Position numbers and translations under genes: made by a program. A model generated the notes under the pieces. The model made no database searches. It had not been told where the DNA came from and was given only the letters and a program-made list of their open reading frames with translations. A stretch of 64,000 bases of DNA from Herbidospora solisilvae (GTDB lineage Bacteria > Actinomycetota > Actinomycetes > Streptosporangiales > Streptosporangiaceae), in NCBI RefSeq assembly GCF_009901565.1, contig NZ_WXEW01000007.1, positions 310,001 to 374,000 of the forward strand. Direction: 5' to 3'. Shown here in pieces: positions 46,949-55,469 of the stretch. Positions within the stretch are counted from its first letter, which is position 1. Every line of letters starts with the position of its first letter.

Positions 46949-47581
46949 ATGCGGGTATTCGTCGTGGACGAAGATAGTCAGACGGCGGCCGAGATCGAGG
47001 CCGCGCTGGGGAAATCCGGTTATTCGGTCACGGTCGGTTCCGACCGGACGGCGACTCTCGGATATGACGTCGTCTTTCTCGGCGTGCGGGGCGACGAGGG
47101 GAGCGCGGCCTGCCGGGAGATCCGGCGGGTCAGCGACGTGCCGATCATCGTGTTGTCGGCCCGCGACGACCGGGCCGAACGGGTCCGCGGGCTGCGCGCC
47201 GGCGCCGATGACTACCTGGTGAAACCCCTCTGCATGGACGAGCTGGAGGCCCGCATGGAGGCGGTCCTGCGGCGCACCAGGGGCGGCAAGACCGACGTGC
47301 TCCAGGCGGGCGACATCCAGATCGACGCGCGGCGTTATCTGGTCTGGCGCGACGGCCGGAATGTGCCGCTCACGCCGAAGGAGTTCGCGTTACTCCGGCG
47401 GCTCGTGCAGACGCCCGGAGAGGTCGTCACCAAGCAGACCTTATTGCTGGAGAACTGGAAGGACCTGAGCCGGTCGGCGGCGCGAACTCTCGACGTCCAC
47501 ATCGCGCATCTGCGCGCCAAACTCGGCGAGCCGAATGTCGTGGAAACGGTGCGCGGAGTGGGGTACCGGTTGCTTCCCTGA
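46949..47581 (+). CDS. OmpR-type response regulator lacking the phospho-acceptor Asp
   Basis: This 210-residue protein has an N-terminal receiver fold and a C-terminal winged helix (VPLTPKEFALLRRLVQTPGEVVTKQ, VVETVRGVGYRLLP). The acidic pair (VVDED) and the conserved Lys (DDYLVKPL) are present. The strand that should end in the phosphorylated Asp instead reads YDVVFLGVRGDEG, with Gly at residue 45. No histidine kinase is adjacent. It is therefore likely an atypical, phosphorylation-independent regulator, perhaps gated by a ligand or dimerisation. GGGGAG precedes the ATG. It follows the peroxidase-encapsulin pair and may regulate it. Confidence 0.85.
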   Translation: MRVFVVDEDSQTAAEIEAALGKSGYSVTVGSDRTATLGYDVVFLGVRGDEGSAACREIRRVSDVPIIVLSARDDRAERVRGLRAGADDYLVKPLCMDELEARMEAVLRRTRGGKTDVLQAGDIQIDARRYLVWRDGRNVPLTPKEFALLRRLVQTPGEVVTKQTLLLENWKDLSRSAARTLDVHIAHLRAKLGEPNVVETVRGVGYRLLP

Positions 47582-47584
47582 GAA

Positions 47585-47605
47585 TCCTGGCAGTTGTTGC
47601 CAGGA
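47585..47605. repeat. Perfect hairpin between regulator and SRPBCC gene
   Basis: TCCTGGCA and TGCCAGGA (8 bp) enclose GTTGT just after the regulator stop. It may be a terminator without a U-tract, or an operator for the next gene. Confidence 0.45.
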
Positions 47606-47638
47606 GCGTTCCAACGGCTTCTGGGGTGTGATGTGCCC

Positions 47639-48289
47639 ATGAGAAAGAAGCCGTTCCGGCTGTTAAGCGCTCCACTGCTCGCCCTCACGATGGTCCTGTC
47701 CGTCATGAGCTCGCCCGCCAAGGCCGACTCCGACCCGCTGATCGCCCTCCAGTGGGAGCTGGCCCGCACCACGTACACCCTGGTCGAAGCCCTGAACCAC
47801 CCCAACCCCGCCCTGGGCCGGGCCGCCCGGTCGCAGAGCATCTCGGTCGACATCGCCGCCCCGCGCGACCAGGTCTTCGCGATCTACTCGAACTTCGAGA
47901 ACCACATCGGCGCCAACCCGCTGCTCCAGCGGGTGGTCGTCCACTGCGACACCACCGCCGGCGGGGTCCGGACCATCAACCAGACCGCGATCGAGAACAC
48001 GCCGCTCCAGCCGGGGCTGCCCGCGACGCCGATCAACACCCACGCGCAGCAGCGCGTCAACGCGGCCGGCTACTTCTACGAGGTCGACTCGTGGACGCTG
48101 CCCAACGTCATCACCCACCAGACGATCACCTTCGAGGACCTCGACGCGGCCGGGACCCGGGTGACCGAGAACCTGAGGTTCGAGGCCAGCGTCCTGCTGA
48201 TCGACTACACGGTGTCGCAGGGCGTCATGGCCCACCAGGGCATCCAGTCGGTGTTCAAGCAGCGCATCGAGAGCGGCTACTACGGCTAG
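47639..48289 (+). CDS. Secreted SRPBCC/polyketide-cyclase-like protein
   Basis: This 216-residue precursor has a signal peptide (MRKKPFRLLSAPLLALTMVL, likely cleavage after AKA near residue 29) and a single SRPBCC-type domain (SISVDIAAPRDQVFAIYSNFENH start). Helix-grip folds bind hydrophobic ligands, and secretion of one is unusual. The ATG directly begins the signal peptide, and no strong ribosome site is visible. Its end overlaps the convergent GntR gene by 4 bp. Confidence 0.7.
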   Translation: MRKKPFRLLSAPLLALTMVLSVMSSPAKADSDPLIALQWELARTTYTLVEALNHPNPALGRAARSQSISVDIAAPRDQVFAIYSNFENHIGANPLLQRVVVHCDTTAGGVRTINQTAIENTPLQPGLPATPINTHAQQRVNAAGYFYEVDSWTLPNVITHQTITFEDLDAAGTRVTENLRFEASVLLIDYTVSQGVMAHQGIQSVFKQRIESGYYG

Positions 48290-49020
48290 TCCCGCGGGTG
48301 CACCGCCAGGGCGCCCGCCGCGTTGCGGATCGCGAACGTCACGCTGCCGGCCCGGTAGCGGTCGTCCGACCACTCCGCCGGGCGCCCTTCCCGCGTCGTG
48401 GTCACCCGCCGCTGCCGCAGCAGCGGCCCGCCCCGCCGTACTCCGAGCAGGCGGGCGTCCTCGGTCCCGGCCGCGACGGCGTCGATCAGATGCTCCCCGT
48501 ACGCGAACACCAGGCCCTGCGACTCGTAGAGGGCCCGCGTGACCGAGTCGCAGTCGGCCGGTAACCGCTCGACCGACGGGGCGAGCCAGCCGGCGTACAC
48601 GGTCCGTTCCAGCAGCACCGCGACGCCGTCGAGGCGGCGCAGCCGCAGCACCTGCAGCACCGGATCGCCGGCGGCCAGCCCGAGCCGGGCCGCCTCGGCG
48701 GCGCCGGCCGTCCGACGGCGCTGGCCGATGACCTGGCCCGTCACCTCGTGCCCGGCGGCCCGCGCCCACTCCGCGAAACTGTGCAGCACCGCGAAGTTCT
48801 GGCTGCGTTCGCGCCCCAGCACGATCCGTCTGGCACCCTGGCGGGAGCCCACCAGTCCCTCGGCGGTCAGCACCGCGACGGCCTGGCGGATCGTGCCCCG
48901 CGCGACCTTGTGCCGGGCGGCCAGCACGGTCTCCGAGGGCAGGGGCGCGCCGACCGGGAGCTCACCGCCGAGGATGGCCGCCCGGAGCTCGTCGGCGATG
49001 CGCGCGTAACGCGGATGCAC
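48286..49020 (-). CDS. GntR-family (HutC/UTRA type) regulator
   Basis: This 244-residue protein has the HTH YARIADELRAAILGGELPVG, LPSETVLAARHKVARGTIRQAV and a C-terminal UTRA sensor (LERTVYAGWLAP, YGEHLIDAVAAGTEDARLLGV). The GTG start has GGGGAGC upstream. It is divergent from an ABC importer operon, which it probably controls in response to the imported solute. The inverted repeat at 49163-49176 is a candidate operator. Confidence 0.85.
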   Translation of the reverse strand: MHPRYARIADELRAAILGGELPVGAPLPSETVLAARHKVARGTIRQAVAVLTAEGLVGSRQGARRIVLGRERSQNFAVLHSFAEWARAAGHEVTGQVIGQRRRTAGAAEAARLGLAAGDPVLQVLRLRRLDGVAVLLERTVYAGWLAPSVERLPADCDSVTRALYESQGLVFAYGEHLIDAVAAGTEDARLLGVRRGGPLLRQRRVTTTREGRPAEWSDDRYRAGSVTFAIRNAAGALAVHPRD

Positions 49021-49162
49021 AGGCGCTCCCCGCTGTGTGTGTACAGGTCCGGCTCAACCGTACGGTCGACGAATCGTCCGGAAAAGTAGGGGTTTAGCCA
49101 TTTGACGAATGGTCTCCGACTGTTCACCGTCAGGACGGTGGCGGGCGATGTGGTGTCCCTAG

Positions 49163-49176
49163 CTTGTTTGGACAAG
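49163..49176. promoter_or_regulatory. Candidate GntR operator of the ABC importer
   Basis: CTTGTTTGGACAAG has perfect 5-base arms and lies 32 bases before the binding-protein start, within the 188-bp divergent spacer. The rest of the spacer shows no other clear element. Confidence 0.5.
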
Positions 49177-49208
49177 TTCTGTGCACATCGCTCCAGTGGG
49201 AGTTCACC

Positions 49209-50384
49209 GTGGTCTCTTCCCGAGTCCGTCTCACCGGCCTCACCGCCGGTCTGCTGATCGCCGTCGCGGCCTGTGGGTCCGCGCCCGGCACCGAGGCAAC
49301 CTCCACCTCCTCCGCCGCCGCCCCGGGCGGCGCCGCCGCGGTCGACGCCCGCACCGCCACCTCCGCCGCCGACTTCGGCGGGATCGACAAGCTGTACGAG
49401 GCCGCCAAGGCCGAGGGCAAACTGCACGTCATCGCGCTGCCCCCGGACTGGGCCAACTACGGCGAGATCCTGGCCGCGTTCAAGGCCAAGTACCCCGGCA
49501 TCGAGATCGAGGAGGAGACCCCCGACGCCTCCTCCGCCGACGAGATCAACGCGGTGAAGACGCGCAAGGGCCAGGACCGCGCCCCCGACGTCCTGGACAT
49601 CGGCCAGTCGTTCGCGATCAGCGGCGCCGCCGAGGGCCTGTTCGCCCCGTACAAGGTGGCGAACTGGGACAAGATCCCCGAGGGCCAGAAGGAGCCGACC
49701 GGCCTCTGGTTCAACGACTACGGCGGCTACGTCTCCATCGGCTGCGACGCCAAGAAGATCGCGGCCTGCCCGCAGACCTTCGCCGACCTGCTCAAGCCCG
49801 AGTACAAGGGCAAGGTCGCGATGAACGGCAACCCGACCAAGTCGGGCTCGGCCTTCGCCGGCGTGTACGCCGCCGCGCTCGCCAACGGCGGCTCGTTCGA
49901 CGACATCCAGCCCGGCATCGACTTCTTCAAGAAGCTCAAGGACGCCGGCAACTTCAACCCGGTCGAGACCACCCCGGCCACCATCGAGAAGGGCGAGACC
50001 CAGATCTCGATCGACTGGGACTACAACAACGCCGCCTACGCACCGATCATGGCCGGCAAGGGCCTCGACTGGAAGACCGTCGTCCCGAGCGACGGCAAGT
50101 ACTTCCAGCTCTACGCCCAGGCCATCAACAAGGACGCCCCCCACCCGGCCGCCGCGCGGCTCTGGCAGGAGTTCCTCTACAGCACCGAGGGCCAGAACCT
50201 CTACCTGAAGGGCTTCGCCCGCCCGGTCCTGCTGCCCGCGATGATCGCCGACGGCTCGGTCGACCAGGCCGCCTCCGCCGCCCTCCCGCCGGTCGACGGC
50301 GAGCCGACCTTCCCGACGCCCGACCAGGTCACGAAGGCGAACGAAGCCGTCGCCTCCGGCTGGGGCGCCGCGGTCGCGGGCTGA
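49209..50384 (+). CDS. ABC importer substrate-binding lipoprotein
   Basis: This 391-residue type-2 periplasmic-binding-fold protein has the lipobox LIAVAACGS (Cys near residue 21) and a Thr/Ser/Ala-rich linker before the binding domain. The binding domain resembles those for iron(III), polyamines or 2-aminoethylphosphonate (EGKLHVIALPPDWANYGE, ETQISIDWDYNNA). With a UTRA-type regulator and two permeases, phosphonate uptake is one possibility, but no phosphonate-degrading gene is present. GGGAG lies 7 bases before the GTG start. The operon continues with overlapping genes. Confidence 0.85.
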   Translation: MVSSRVRLTGLTAGLLIAVAACGSAPGTEATSTSSAAAPGGAAAVDARTATSAADFGGIDKLYEAAKAEGKLHVIALPPDWANYGEILAAFKAKYPGIEIEEETPDASSADEINAVKTRKGQDRAPDVLDIGQSFAISGAAEGLFAPYKVANWDKIPEGQKEPTGLWFNDYGGYVSIGCDAKKIAACPQTFADLLKPEYKGKVAMNGNPTKSGSAFAGVYAAALANGGSFDDIQPGIDFFKKLKDAGNFNPVETTPATIEKGETQISIDWDYNNAAYAPIMAGKGLDWKTVVPSDGKYFQLYAQAINKDAPHPAAARLWQEFLYSTEGQNLYLKGFARPVLLPAMIADGSVDQAASAALPPVDGEPTFPTPDQVTKANEAVASGWGAAVAG

Positions 50385-51232
50385 TGGCCGGTCTCACGAA
50401 TTCCCGGCGCCGCGGTGGCGGCGCCGGGTGGCTGGCGGCGGCCCCCCTGCTGGTCGTCACCCTGATCGCGTTCGGCATCCCGACGGTCGTCCTGGTCGTC
50501 GGCGCGTTCTCGGTCAAGGGCGGCGGGTTCGGGTTCGAGAACCTGTCGGCGACGATGCGGGAGCCGTATCTCGGGGCGTTGTGGAACAGCGTCACGTTGT
50601 CGGCCGTCGTCGCGATCCTGGGCGCGGTCCTCGGGGCGTTCCTCGCGCAGGCGGTGCTGACCTCCCGGTCGGGGCTGCTGCGCGAGGCGGTGCTGACCGC
50701 GTCGGGGGTGCTGGCCAACTTCGGCGGCGTGCCGCTGGCCTTCATCTGGATCGCCACGCTGGGCAACTCCGGCGTGGTCACCGCCGCCCTCGGCCTCGGC
50801 TCGGGCGTGCTCTACAACTTCTGGGGCCTGGCCCTGGTGTACCTCTACTTCTCCGTACCGCTGATGGTGCTCGTCATCGCCCCCGCGCTCGACGGCCTCA
50901 AACCGCAGTGGCGGGAGGCCGCGCTCAACAACGGCGCGTCCACCTGGCAGTTCTGGCGGCACGTCGGCATCCCGGTGCTCGGGCCCGCGCTGCTCGGCGG
51001 GGCCGTGCTGCTGTTCGGCGGCGCGTTCGCCGCCTACGCGACCGCCGCCGCGATGGTCGGCGCGTCGGTGCCGCTGGTGACGCTGCAGATCGCCGACGCC
51101 CTCACGGGCAACGTGCTGATCGGGTACGAGAACATCGCCCTCGCGCTGTCCCTCGACATGATCGTGATCGCGCTGCTGGTGATGGCCGTCTACCTGCCGC
51201 TGCAGAAGAGGAGCTCACGATGGCTGGCGTGA
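50384..51232 (+). CDS. ABC importer permease 1
   Basis: This 282-residue inner-membrane subunit has six hydrophobic segments and the cytoplasmic coupling motif EAALNNGASTWQFWRHVGIP, the EAA loop that contacts the ATPase. Its ATG overlaps the binding-protein stop. It works as a heterodimer with the next gene product. Confidence 0.87.
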   Translation: MAGLTNSRRRGGGAGWLAAAPLLVVTLIAFGIPTVVLVVGAFSVKGGGFGFENLSATMREPYLGALWNSVTLSAVVAILGAVLGAFLAQAVLTSRSGLLREAVLTASGVLANFGGVPLAFIWIATLGNSGVVTAALGLGSGVLYNFWGLALVYLYFSVPLMVLVIAPALDGLKPQWREAALNNGASTWQFWRHVGIPVLGPALLGGAVLLFGGAFAAYATAAAMVGASVPLVTLQIADALTGNVLIGYENIALALSLDMIVIALLVMAVYLPLQKRSSRWLA

Positions 51233-52014
51233 CGTGGCGGCGGCTGACGCTGGGCGTGGCGGCGGTCTACTTCCTGGTGCCGCTCGCCATCGCGGTCTGG
51301 TTCACCGTCTACAACGAGTCGCGCGGCTTCTCCCTCGGCGCCTACGGCCGGATCGTCTCGGCCCCCGGCTTCGGCGAGAGCCTCCTGAAGTCGCTGCTGC
51401 TGGGCGCCGCCGTGATCGTGCTGGTCCTGCTCCTGGCGCTGCCGGCCCTGCTGGCCGTACGTCTCGGGGCCCCCGGCCTGCGCCCCGTGCTGGAGACCAT
51501 CACGACGCTGCCGCTGATCGTGCCCCCGATCACCTATGTGGTCGGCATCGCCAACGCCCTGCGCGGCGGCACCGACGCCCTGGCGGCCACGCCGTTCTGG
51601 CAGACCCTCATCTCCATCCAGGACGAGAACTTCCCCGTCGTCCTGGTGCTGGCGTACGTCATGCTCGCGCTGCCGTTCGCCTACCGTTCGCTGGACACCG
51701 GCCTGCGGGCCGTCGACGTGCGCACCCTCGTGGAGGCGGCCCGGAACCTGGGCGCCTCGTGGCCGTACGTGCTGTTCCGGGTGATCCTGCCGAACCTGCG
51801 CTCGGCCGTGGCCGGCGCCTCGTTCCTCAGCCTGGCGCTCGTCATGGGCGAGTACACGATCGCGGCCCTGATGGGCTACCGCACCTTCCCGGTGTGGATC
51901 GTCACCGTCTCCGGCAACGACGGCCAGCTCTCGGTGGCGCTGTCGGTGCTCAGCCTCGGCCTGATCTGGTTGCTGTTGCTCACCCTCTCGGGGGCGGGAA
52001 GGAAGTCGAAATGA
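51220..52014 (+). CDS. ABC importer permease 2
   Basis: This 264-residue second permease has six hydrophobic segments and the EAA loop LVEAARNLGASWPYVLFRVILP. It starts 13 bp inside the end of the first permease, with GAGGAG about 6 bases upstream. Confidence 0.87.
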   Translation: MAGVTWRRLTLGVAAVYFLVPLAIAVWFTVYNESRGFSLGAYGRIVSAPGFGESLLKSLLLGAAVIVLVLLLALPALLAVRLGAPGLRPVLETITTLPLIVPPITYVVGIANALRGGTDALAATPFWQTLISIQDENFPVVLVLAYVMLALPFAYRSLDTGLRAVDVRTLVEAARNLGASWPYVLFRVILPNLRSAVAGASFLSLALVMGEYTIAALMGYRTFPVWIVTVSGNDGQLSVALSVLSLGLIWLLLLTLSGAGRKSK

Positions 52015-53069
52015 CCGTTGAACTCCGTGAGCTGCGCCGCTCGTTCGGCGGCACGGTCGCCCTCGACGGCCTCAGCCTGACCATCGAGCAGGGCGAGCTG
52101 ATCGCCTTCCTCGGCCCGTCGGGCTGCGGGAAGACGACCGCGCTGCGCTGCGTGGCCGGGTTCGAACGCCCCGACACCGGCGCCGTGTTCATCGACGGCG
52201 CCGACGTCACCCGCGTGCCCGCCAACCGGCGCGACGCCGGGATGGTGTTCCAGAGCTACTCGTTGTTCCCCAACTTGAACGTGCGCGACAACGTGGCGTT
52301 CGGGCTCCGTGTCCGGCGGCGGTCTGCCGACGAACGCCACAGCCGCGCCGCCGAACTCCTGGAGCTCGTCGGCCTCGGCGGCTTCGGCGAGCGCTACCCC
52401 CACCAGCTCTCCGGCGGCCAGCAGCAGCGGGTGGCCCTGGCCCGAGCGTTGGCCCTCCAGCCGAAGGTGCTGCTGCTCGACGAGCCGCTGTCGGCGCTCG
52501 ACGCCAAGGTGCGGGTGAACCTCCGTGAGGAGATCCGCCGCCTCCAGCTCGAACTCGGCATCACGACGATCTTCGTCACCCACGACCAGGAGGAGGCCCT
52601 GTCGGTCGCCGACCGGGTCGCGGTGCTGAAGTCGGGCAGGCTGGAGCAGGTGGCCCCACCGGCCGAGGTGTACGACCGCCCGGCGACCCCGTTCGTCGCC
52701 GAGTTCGTCGGCACGATGAACCACCTGCCGGGCCGCGTGTCGGGGGAGACCGTCGAGGTCTTCGGCCAGACCCTCCCGCTCGACGGCACCGCCCCCGGCG
52801 CGGAGGTCGACGTCCTGGTCCGGCCGGAGGCCGTGCGGGTCACCCCGTCGGGCGACGGGCGCGGGTTCATCCTCGCGTCGTCGTTCCGGGGCTCGATCGC
52901 GCGACTGCGCGTCCAGCTCGACGGCGGCGGCGAGGTGCTGGCCGACGTCCCGGGCCACGAGGCGGTGCGCCTCGCGCCCGGCCTGAAGGTCGACGTCACG
53001 CTGGTCGAACGCCCGGTCCTGACGGCCCCGCGCACCGCGGTGGCCGCCCCGGTGGAGCCGGTCGGCTGA
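52011..53069 (+). CDS. ABC importer ATP-binding subunit
   Basis: This 352-residue ATPase has Walker A GPSGCGKTT, signature LSGGQQQR, Walker B VLLLDEPLSALD and the switch His in FVTHDQEEA. A C-terminal regulatory TOBE domain begins near residue 240 (GTMNHLPGRV). It belongs to the spermidine/iron/phosphonate class. The start overlaps the permease stop as ATGA, completing a four-gene importer closed by a hairpin. Confidence 0.92.
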   Translation: MTVELRELRRSFGGTVALDGLSLTIEQGELIAFLGPSGCGKTTALRCVAGFERPDTGAVFIDGADVTRVPANRRDAGMVFQSYSLFPNLNVRDNVAFGLRVRRRSADERHSRAAELLELVGLGGFGERYPHQLSGGQQQRVALARALALQPKVLLLDEPLSALDAKVRVNLREEIRRLQLELGITTIFVTHDQEEALSVADRVAVLKSGRLEQVAPPAEVYDRPATPFVAEFVGTMNHLPGRVSGETVEVFGQTLPLDGTAPGAEVDVLVRPEAVRVTPSGDGRGFILASSFRGSIARLRVQLDGGGEVLADVPGHEAVRLAPGLKVDVTLVERPVLTAPRTAVAAPVEPVG

Positions 53070-53075
53070 CCCCAA

Positions 53076-53106
53076 GAGGCCGATCGCCACCCCGGCGATC
53101 GGCCTC
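53076..53106. terminator. Hairpin between ABC operon and convergent gene
   Basis: GAGGCCGATCGCC and GGCGATCGGCCTC form a perfect 13-bp stem with a 5-base loop. It overlaps the first bases of the convergent gene's stop and serves both directions. There is no U-tract. Confidence 0.75.
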
Positions 53107-54634
53107 ACTTGTGCACGACCCTCTTCAGCGAGCGGCCGGGGAACGTGACGATCAGGTGCTGCTCGGCACGCAGGCCCTCCACGGCCAGGTCGCGGGTGTA
53201 GATCCGCATCCGCTGCCCGTCCTCGCCGATCTCGTCCATGAAGTTCGGCTGCACCCCTCTCAACTGGACCGTGCCGTGGGAGCTCAGCGGCACCTCGACG
53301 ACGCTCCGCCACCCGTTTGCCCGCAGGGGCGGCGGCTGCTTCAGCATCTTGTACGTCACGCACACGCCCTGAACGCCCTGCCCGACGGGGATCGGCTCCT
53401 CGTCGAGCCAGCCCGGTGGCTCCCCGCGCAGGCGGTTGGTGACCACCTGGTAGCCCTCGCCGGGCTTCTCCAGCAGGTAGGGCACAGTGGGGAAGCGCCC
53501 GCGCGACCGGACGCGCGGCCAGGGATCCCTGCACGCCGCGTGGATCGCGTCCACGACGGCCCGGCCGAGCAGCAGTCCGGGGTCCGCCGCGCCCGCCTTT
53601 TCGGGACAGAGGTAGACCAGTTTCTCCAGGGTGCCGCCGTAGAGCGTGTCGGCGGCGCAGAGGGCCCGGCCCTCCGCCAGCAGGGCGGCGTCGGACCGCT
53701 CGTCGTACTGACCGGCCAGGCACAGGTAGGCCTTCTCCCGCTCGTTGGGCGGGGTGGCGACGTACTCCTGCCCGAGCAGGGTCCAGGGCTCGCACCCGGC
53801 AGCGAAGTCCGGTGGGTCCTCTTCGCCGCTCGTCAGTTCGTTGACGACCAGCGTCTCCACCGGCGGACGCATCGCCGCCACGACCACCGTCCCCGCCACC
53901 ACCGAGGCCAGCACCACCGCGCCCATCCGGAACGCGAGCGGCGCGGTCGTGTGGTCGCGGCTCAGGTCGGCGGCGGTGTGGGCCAGCCACAACGCCTGAA
54001 CGACCGCGAAGGCGCTCAGCAGCAGGAACCACCGGCTCAGATCGACGAACGTCGTGAACTGACCCGGCAGCATGCTCATCACGCCGGCGTGTACGAGCGC
54101 GGCCAGTCCGAGCCACCGGGTGAGCGGGCTCCACCCGCAGAAGACCTGGAGCAGCACCACCGCGATCGGCCACCCGACCGCCGCCCCGGGCAGGTCCAGG
54201 ACGACCGCCACGACGAGCGAGGCCACTCCCGCGACCGCGACGACCACCCGGACCGCCAAGGGCACCTGGCGGAACACCAGGGGCGTCATAACGACCACCG
54301 GAAGGGTCACCAGGAGGGCGGCGTATCCGGCGATCGGAACGGACAGGGCCACCACGACCAGGACGGCGTTCACGTAGAGCAGGACCCGCAGCACCCGCAT
54401 CCACAGCGGACCCTCGAACGGCGGGCGGACCAGCACCGTCCAGATCAGCCAGCCGCGTAACCCGGCCGCGACCAGCTTCAGGAGGACCAGCGTCAGATCG
54501 GCGGGGTCATAACGCTCCCCGAGGGTCGCGAGGAAGAAGACGTGCCAATCCCCGGTGATTATCGCCCATGCGAGAGCACCCAGCATGGCGACGGCGTAAA
54601 TCCCGACAATTACCGTCGCAATCCGAATTGTCAC
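53105..54634 (-). CDS. Multi-pass membrane protein of unknown function
   Basis: This 509-residue protein has eight or so hydrophobic helices in the first 260 residues. A C-terminal extracytoplasmic or soluble domain of about 250 residues follows, with several cysteines (AAGCEPWTLL, YLCLAG, LCAADTLYG, VYLCPEKA, HAACRDPW) that could pair. I recognise no domain. The GTG start has GGGGAA upstream. The DNA upstream of it is AT-richer (54635-54760) and then becomes a minisatellite. Confidence 0.65.
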   Translation of the reverse strand: MTIRIATVIVGIYAVAMLGALAWAIITGDWHVFFLATLGERYDPADLTLVLLKLVAAGLRGWLIWTVLVRPPFEGPLWMRVLRVLLYVNAVLVVVALSVPIAGYAALLVTLPVVVMTPLVFRQVPLAVRVVVAVAGVASLVVAVVLDLPGAAVGWPIAVVLLQVFCGWSPLTRWLGLAALVHAGVMSMLPGQFTTFVDLSRWFLLLSAFAVVQALWLAHTAADLSRDHTTAPLAFRMGAVVLASVVAGTVVVAAMRPPVETLVVNELTSGEEDPPDFAAGCEPWTLLGQEYVATPPNEREKAYLCLAGQYDERSDAALLAEGRALCAADTLYGGTLEKLVYLCPEKAGAADPGLLLGRAVVDAIHAACRDPWPRVRSRGRFPTVPYLLEKPGEGYQVVTNRLRGEPPGWLDEEPIPVGQGVQGVCVTYKMLKQPPPLRANGWRSVVEVPLSSHGTVQLRGVQPNFMDEIGEDGQRMRIYTRDLAVEGLRAEQHLIVTFPGRSLKRVVHK

Positions 54635-54824
54635 GTCATTCCCCGACTATTGACGGCAGGGCGACGATCGTAGCGCGAATACATCCAGACGAATGTTGCC
54701 GTTTGGCGCGCCTTGGAAATTAGGGCCGGCGATAACGACATGACCCATTTCGCTGCGCGCCGACGGCGATGATCCGGCGGCCACTGCTTCCGGACACGAG
54801 GGTGCCCGCGGGCCAACTGCGCCG
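54635..54824. other. Non-coding spacer
   Basis: The first about 120 bases are AT-richer than the surroundings and probably hold the promoter of the leftward membrane-protein gene. No boxes are certain. The remainder is GC-rich and leads into the tandem repeat. No gene is visible. Confidence 0.5.
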
Positions 54825-54972
54825 GTGTCCCCGCGCGTCAGGTGTGGGGTGTCCCTGCGCGTCAGGTGTGGCGGTGTCCCCGCGCGTCAGATGTGGCGGT
54901 GTCCCCGCGCGTCAGGTGCGGTGTTGTCCTCCCACGTCAAGTGCGGCAGGGTCCCCGCCCGTCAGGCCGGTG
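54825..54972. repeat. Degenerate 24-25-bp tandem repeat (minisatellite)
   Basis: There are five to six head-to-tail copies of a unit GTGTCCCCGCGCGTCAGGTG plus about five bases. Copies 1-4 (54825, 54849, 54874, 54899) differ by one to three bases and later copies decay. There is no conserved reading frame on either strand. It lies between the membrane-protein gene and the 3' end of the VOC gene. Confidence 0.85.
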
Positions 54973-54991
54973 CTGGTTCCGCCGGTCTGGC

Positions 54992-55435
54992 TCAGCGGCC
55001 GGGGAGGCGGGTGGTGATCTCCTGGAGGTACCAGCCGTTCCCGTCGGGGTCGTCGAAGGACAGGAACGAGCCGTAGCTGGCGCGGTCGGGCGCAGGACCG
55101 GGGAGCCGGGCCTTGCCGCCGCCGTGGTGGAAGACGCCTCCCTCGTCGTGGAACACCTCGCTCGGGTTCGCCCCCCGGTCGGCCAGTTCGGACCGGGCGG
55201 CCTCGATGTCGTCGACGACGAGGTGCAGGCCGCGTGCCGAGCCGGGTGGCGCCGAGGTCACCCCGGTGCCGAAGATGATCGAGCAGGGCGAGCCGGGCGG
55301 GGTGAACTGGACCACGCGGAAATCGTCTCCGGTGGCGAAGTCGGCGTCTTCGCGCCAGCCCAGCCCCGTGTAGAAGTTCTTCGCCCGGTCCACATCGGCC
55401 ACGGGCAGGACGATGACTTCGAGCTTCATGTCCAT
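54992..55435 (-). CDS. VOC-family (glyoxalase/bleomycin-resistance fold) protein
   Basis: This 147-residue protein has the paired beta-alpha-beta modules of the VOC fold (EVIVLPVADVDRAKNFYTG, LHLVVDDIEAARSEL) and the closing FDDPDGNGWYLQEI. Metal-binding His/Glu are only partly evident, so it may bind a ligand instead of catalysing a reaction. Two ATG codons are two residues apart. Confidence 0.82.
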   Translation of the reverse strand: MDMKLEVIVLPVADVDRAKNFYTGLGWREDADFATGDDFRVVQFTPPGSPCSIIFGTGVTSAPPGSARGLHLVVDDIEAARSELADRGANPSEVFHDEGGVFHHGGGKARLPGPAPDRASYGSFLSFDDPDGNGWYLQEITTRLPGR

Positions 55436-55469
55436 TGTCGATGTCCCCTTCTCGATATCCCCCGAGAGG

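Noticed and set aside
54825-54972. Possible CRISPR array
   Set aside because: The units are contiguous with no unique spacers between them and there are no cas genes, so it is a tandem minisatellite.
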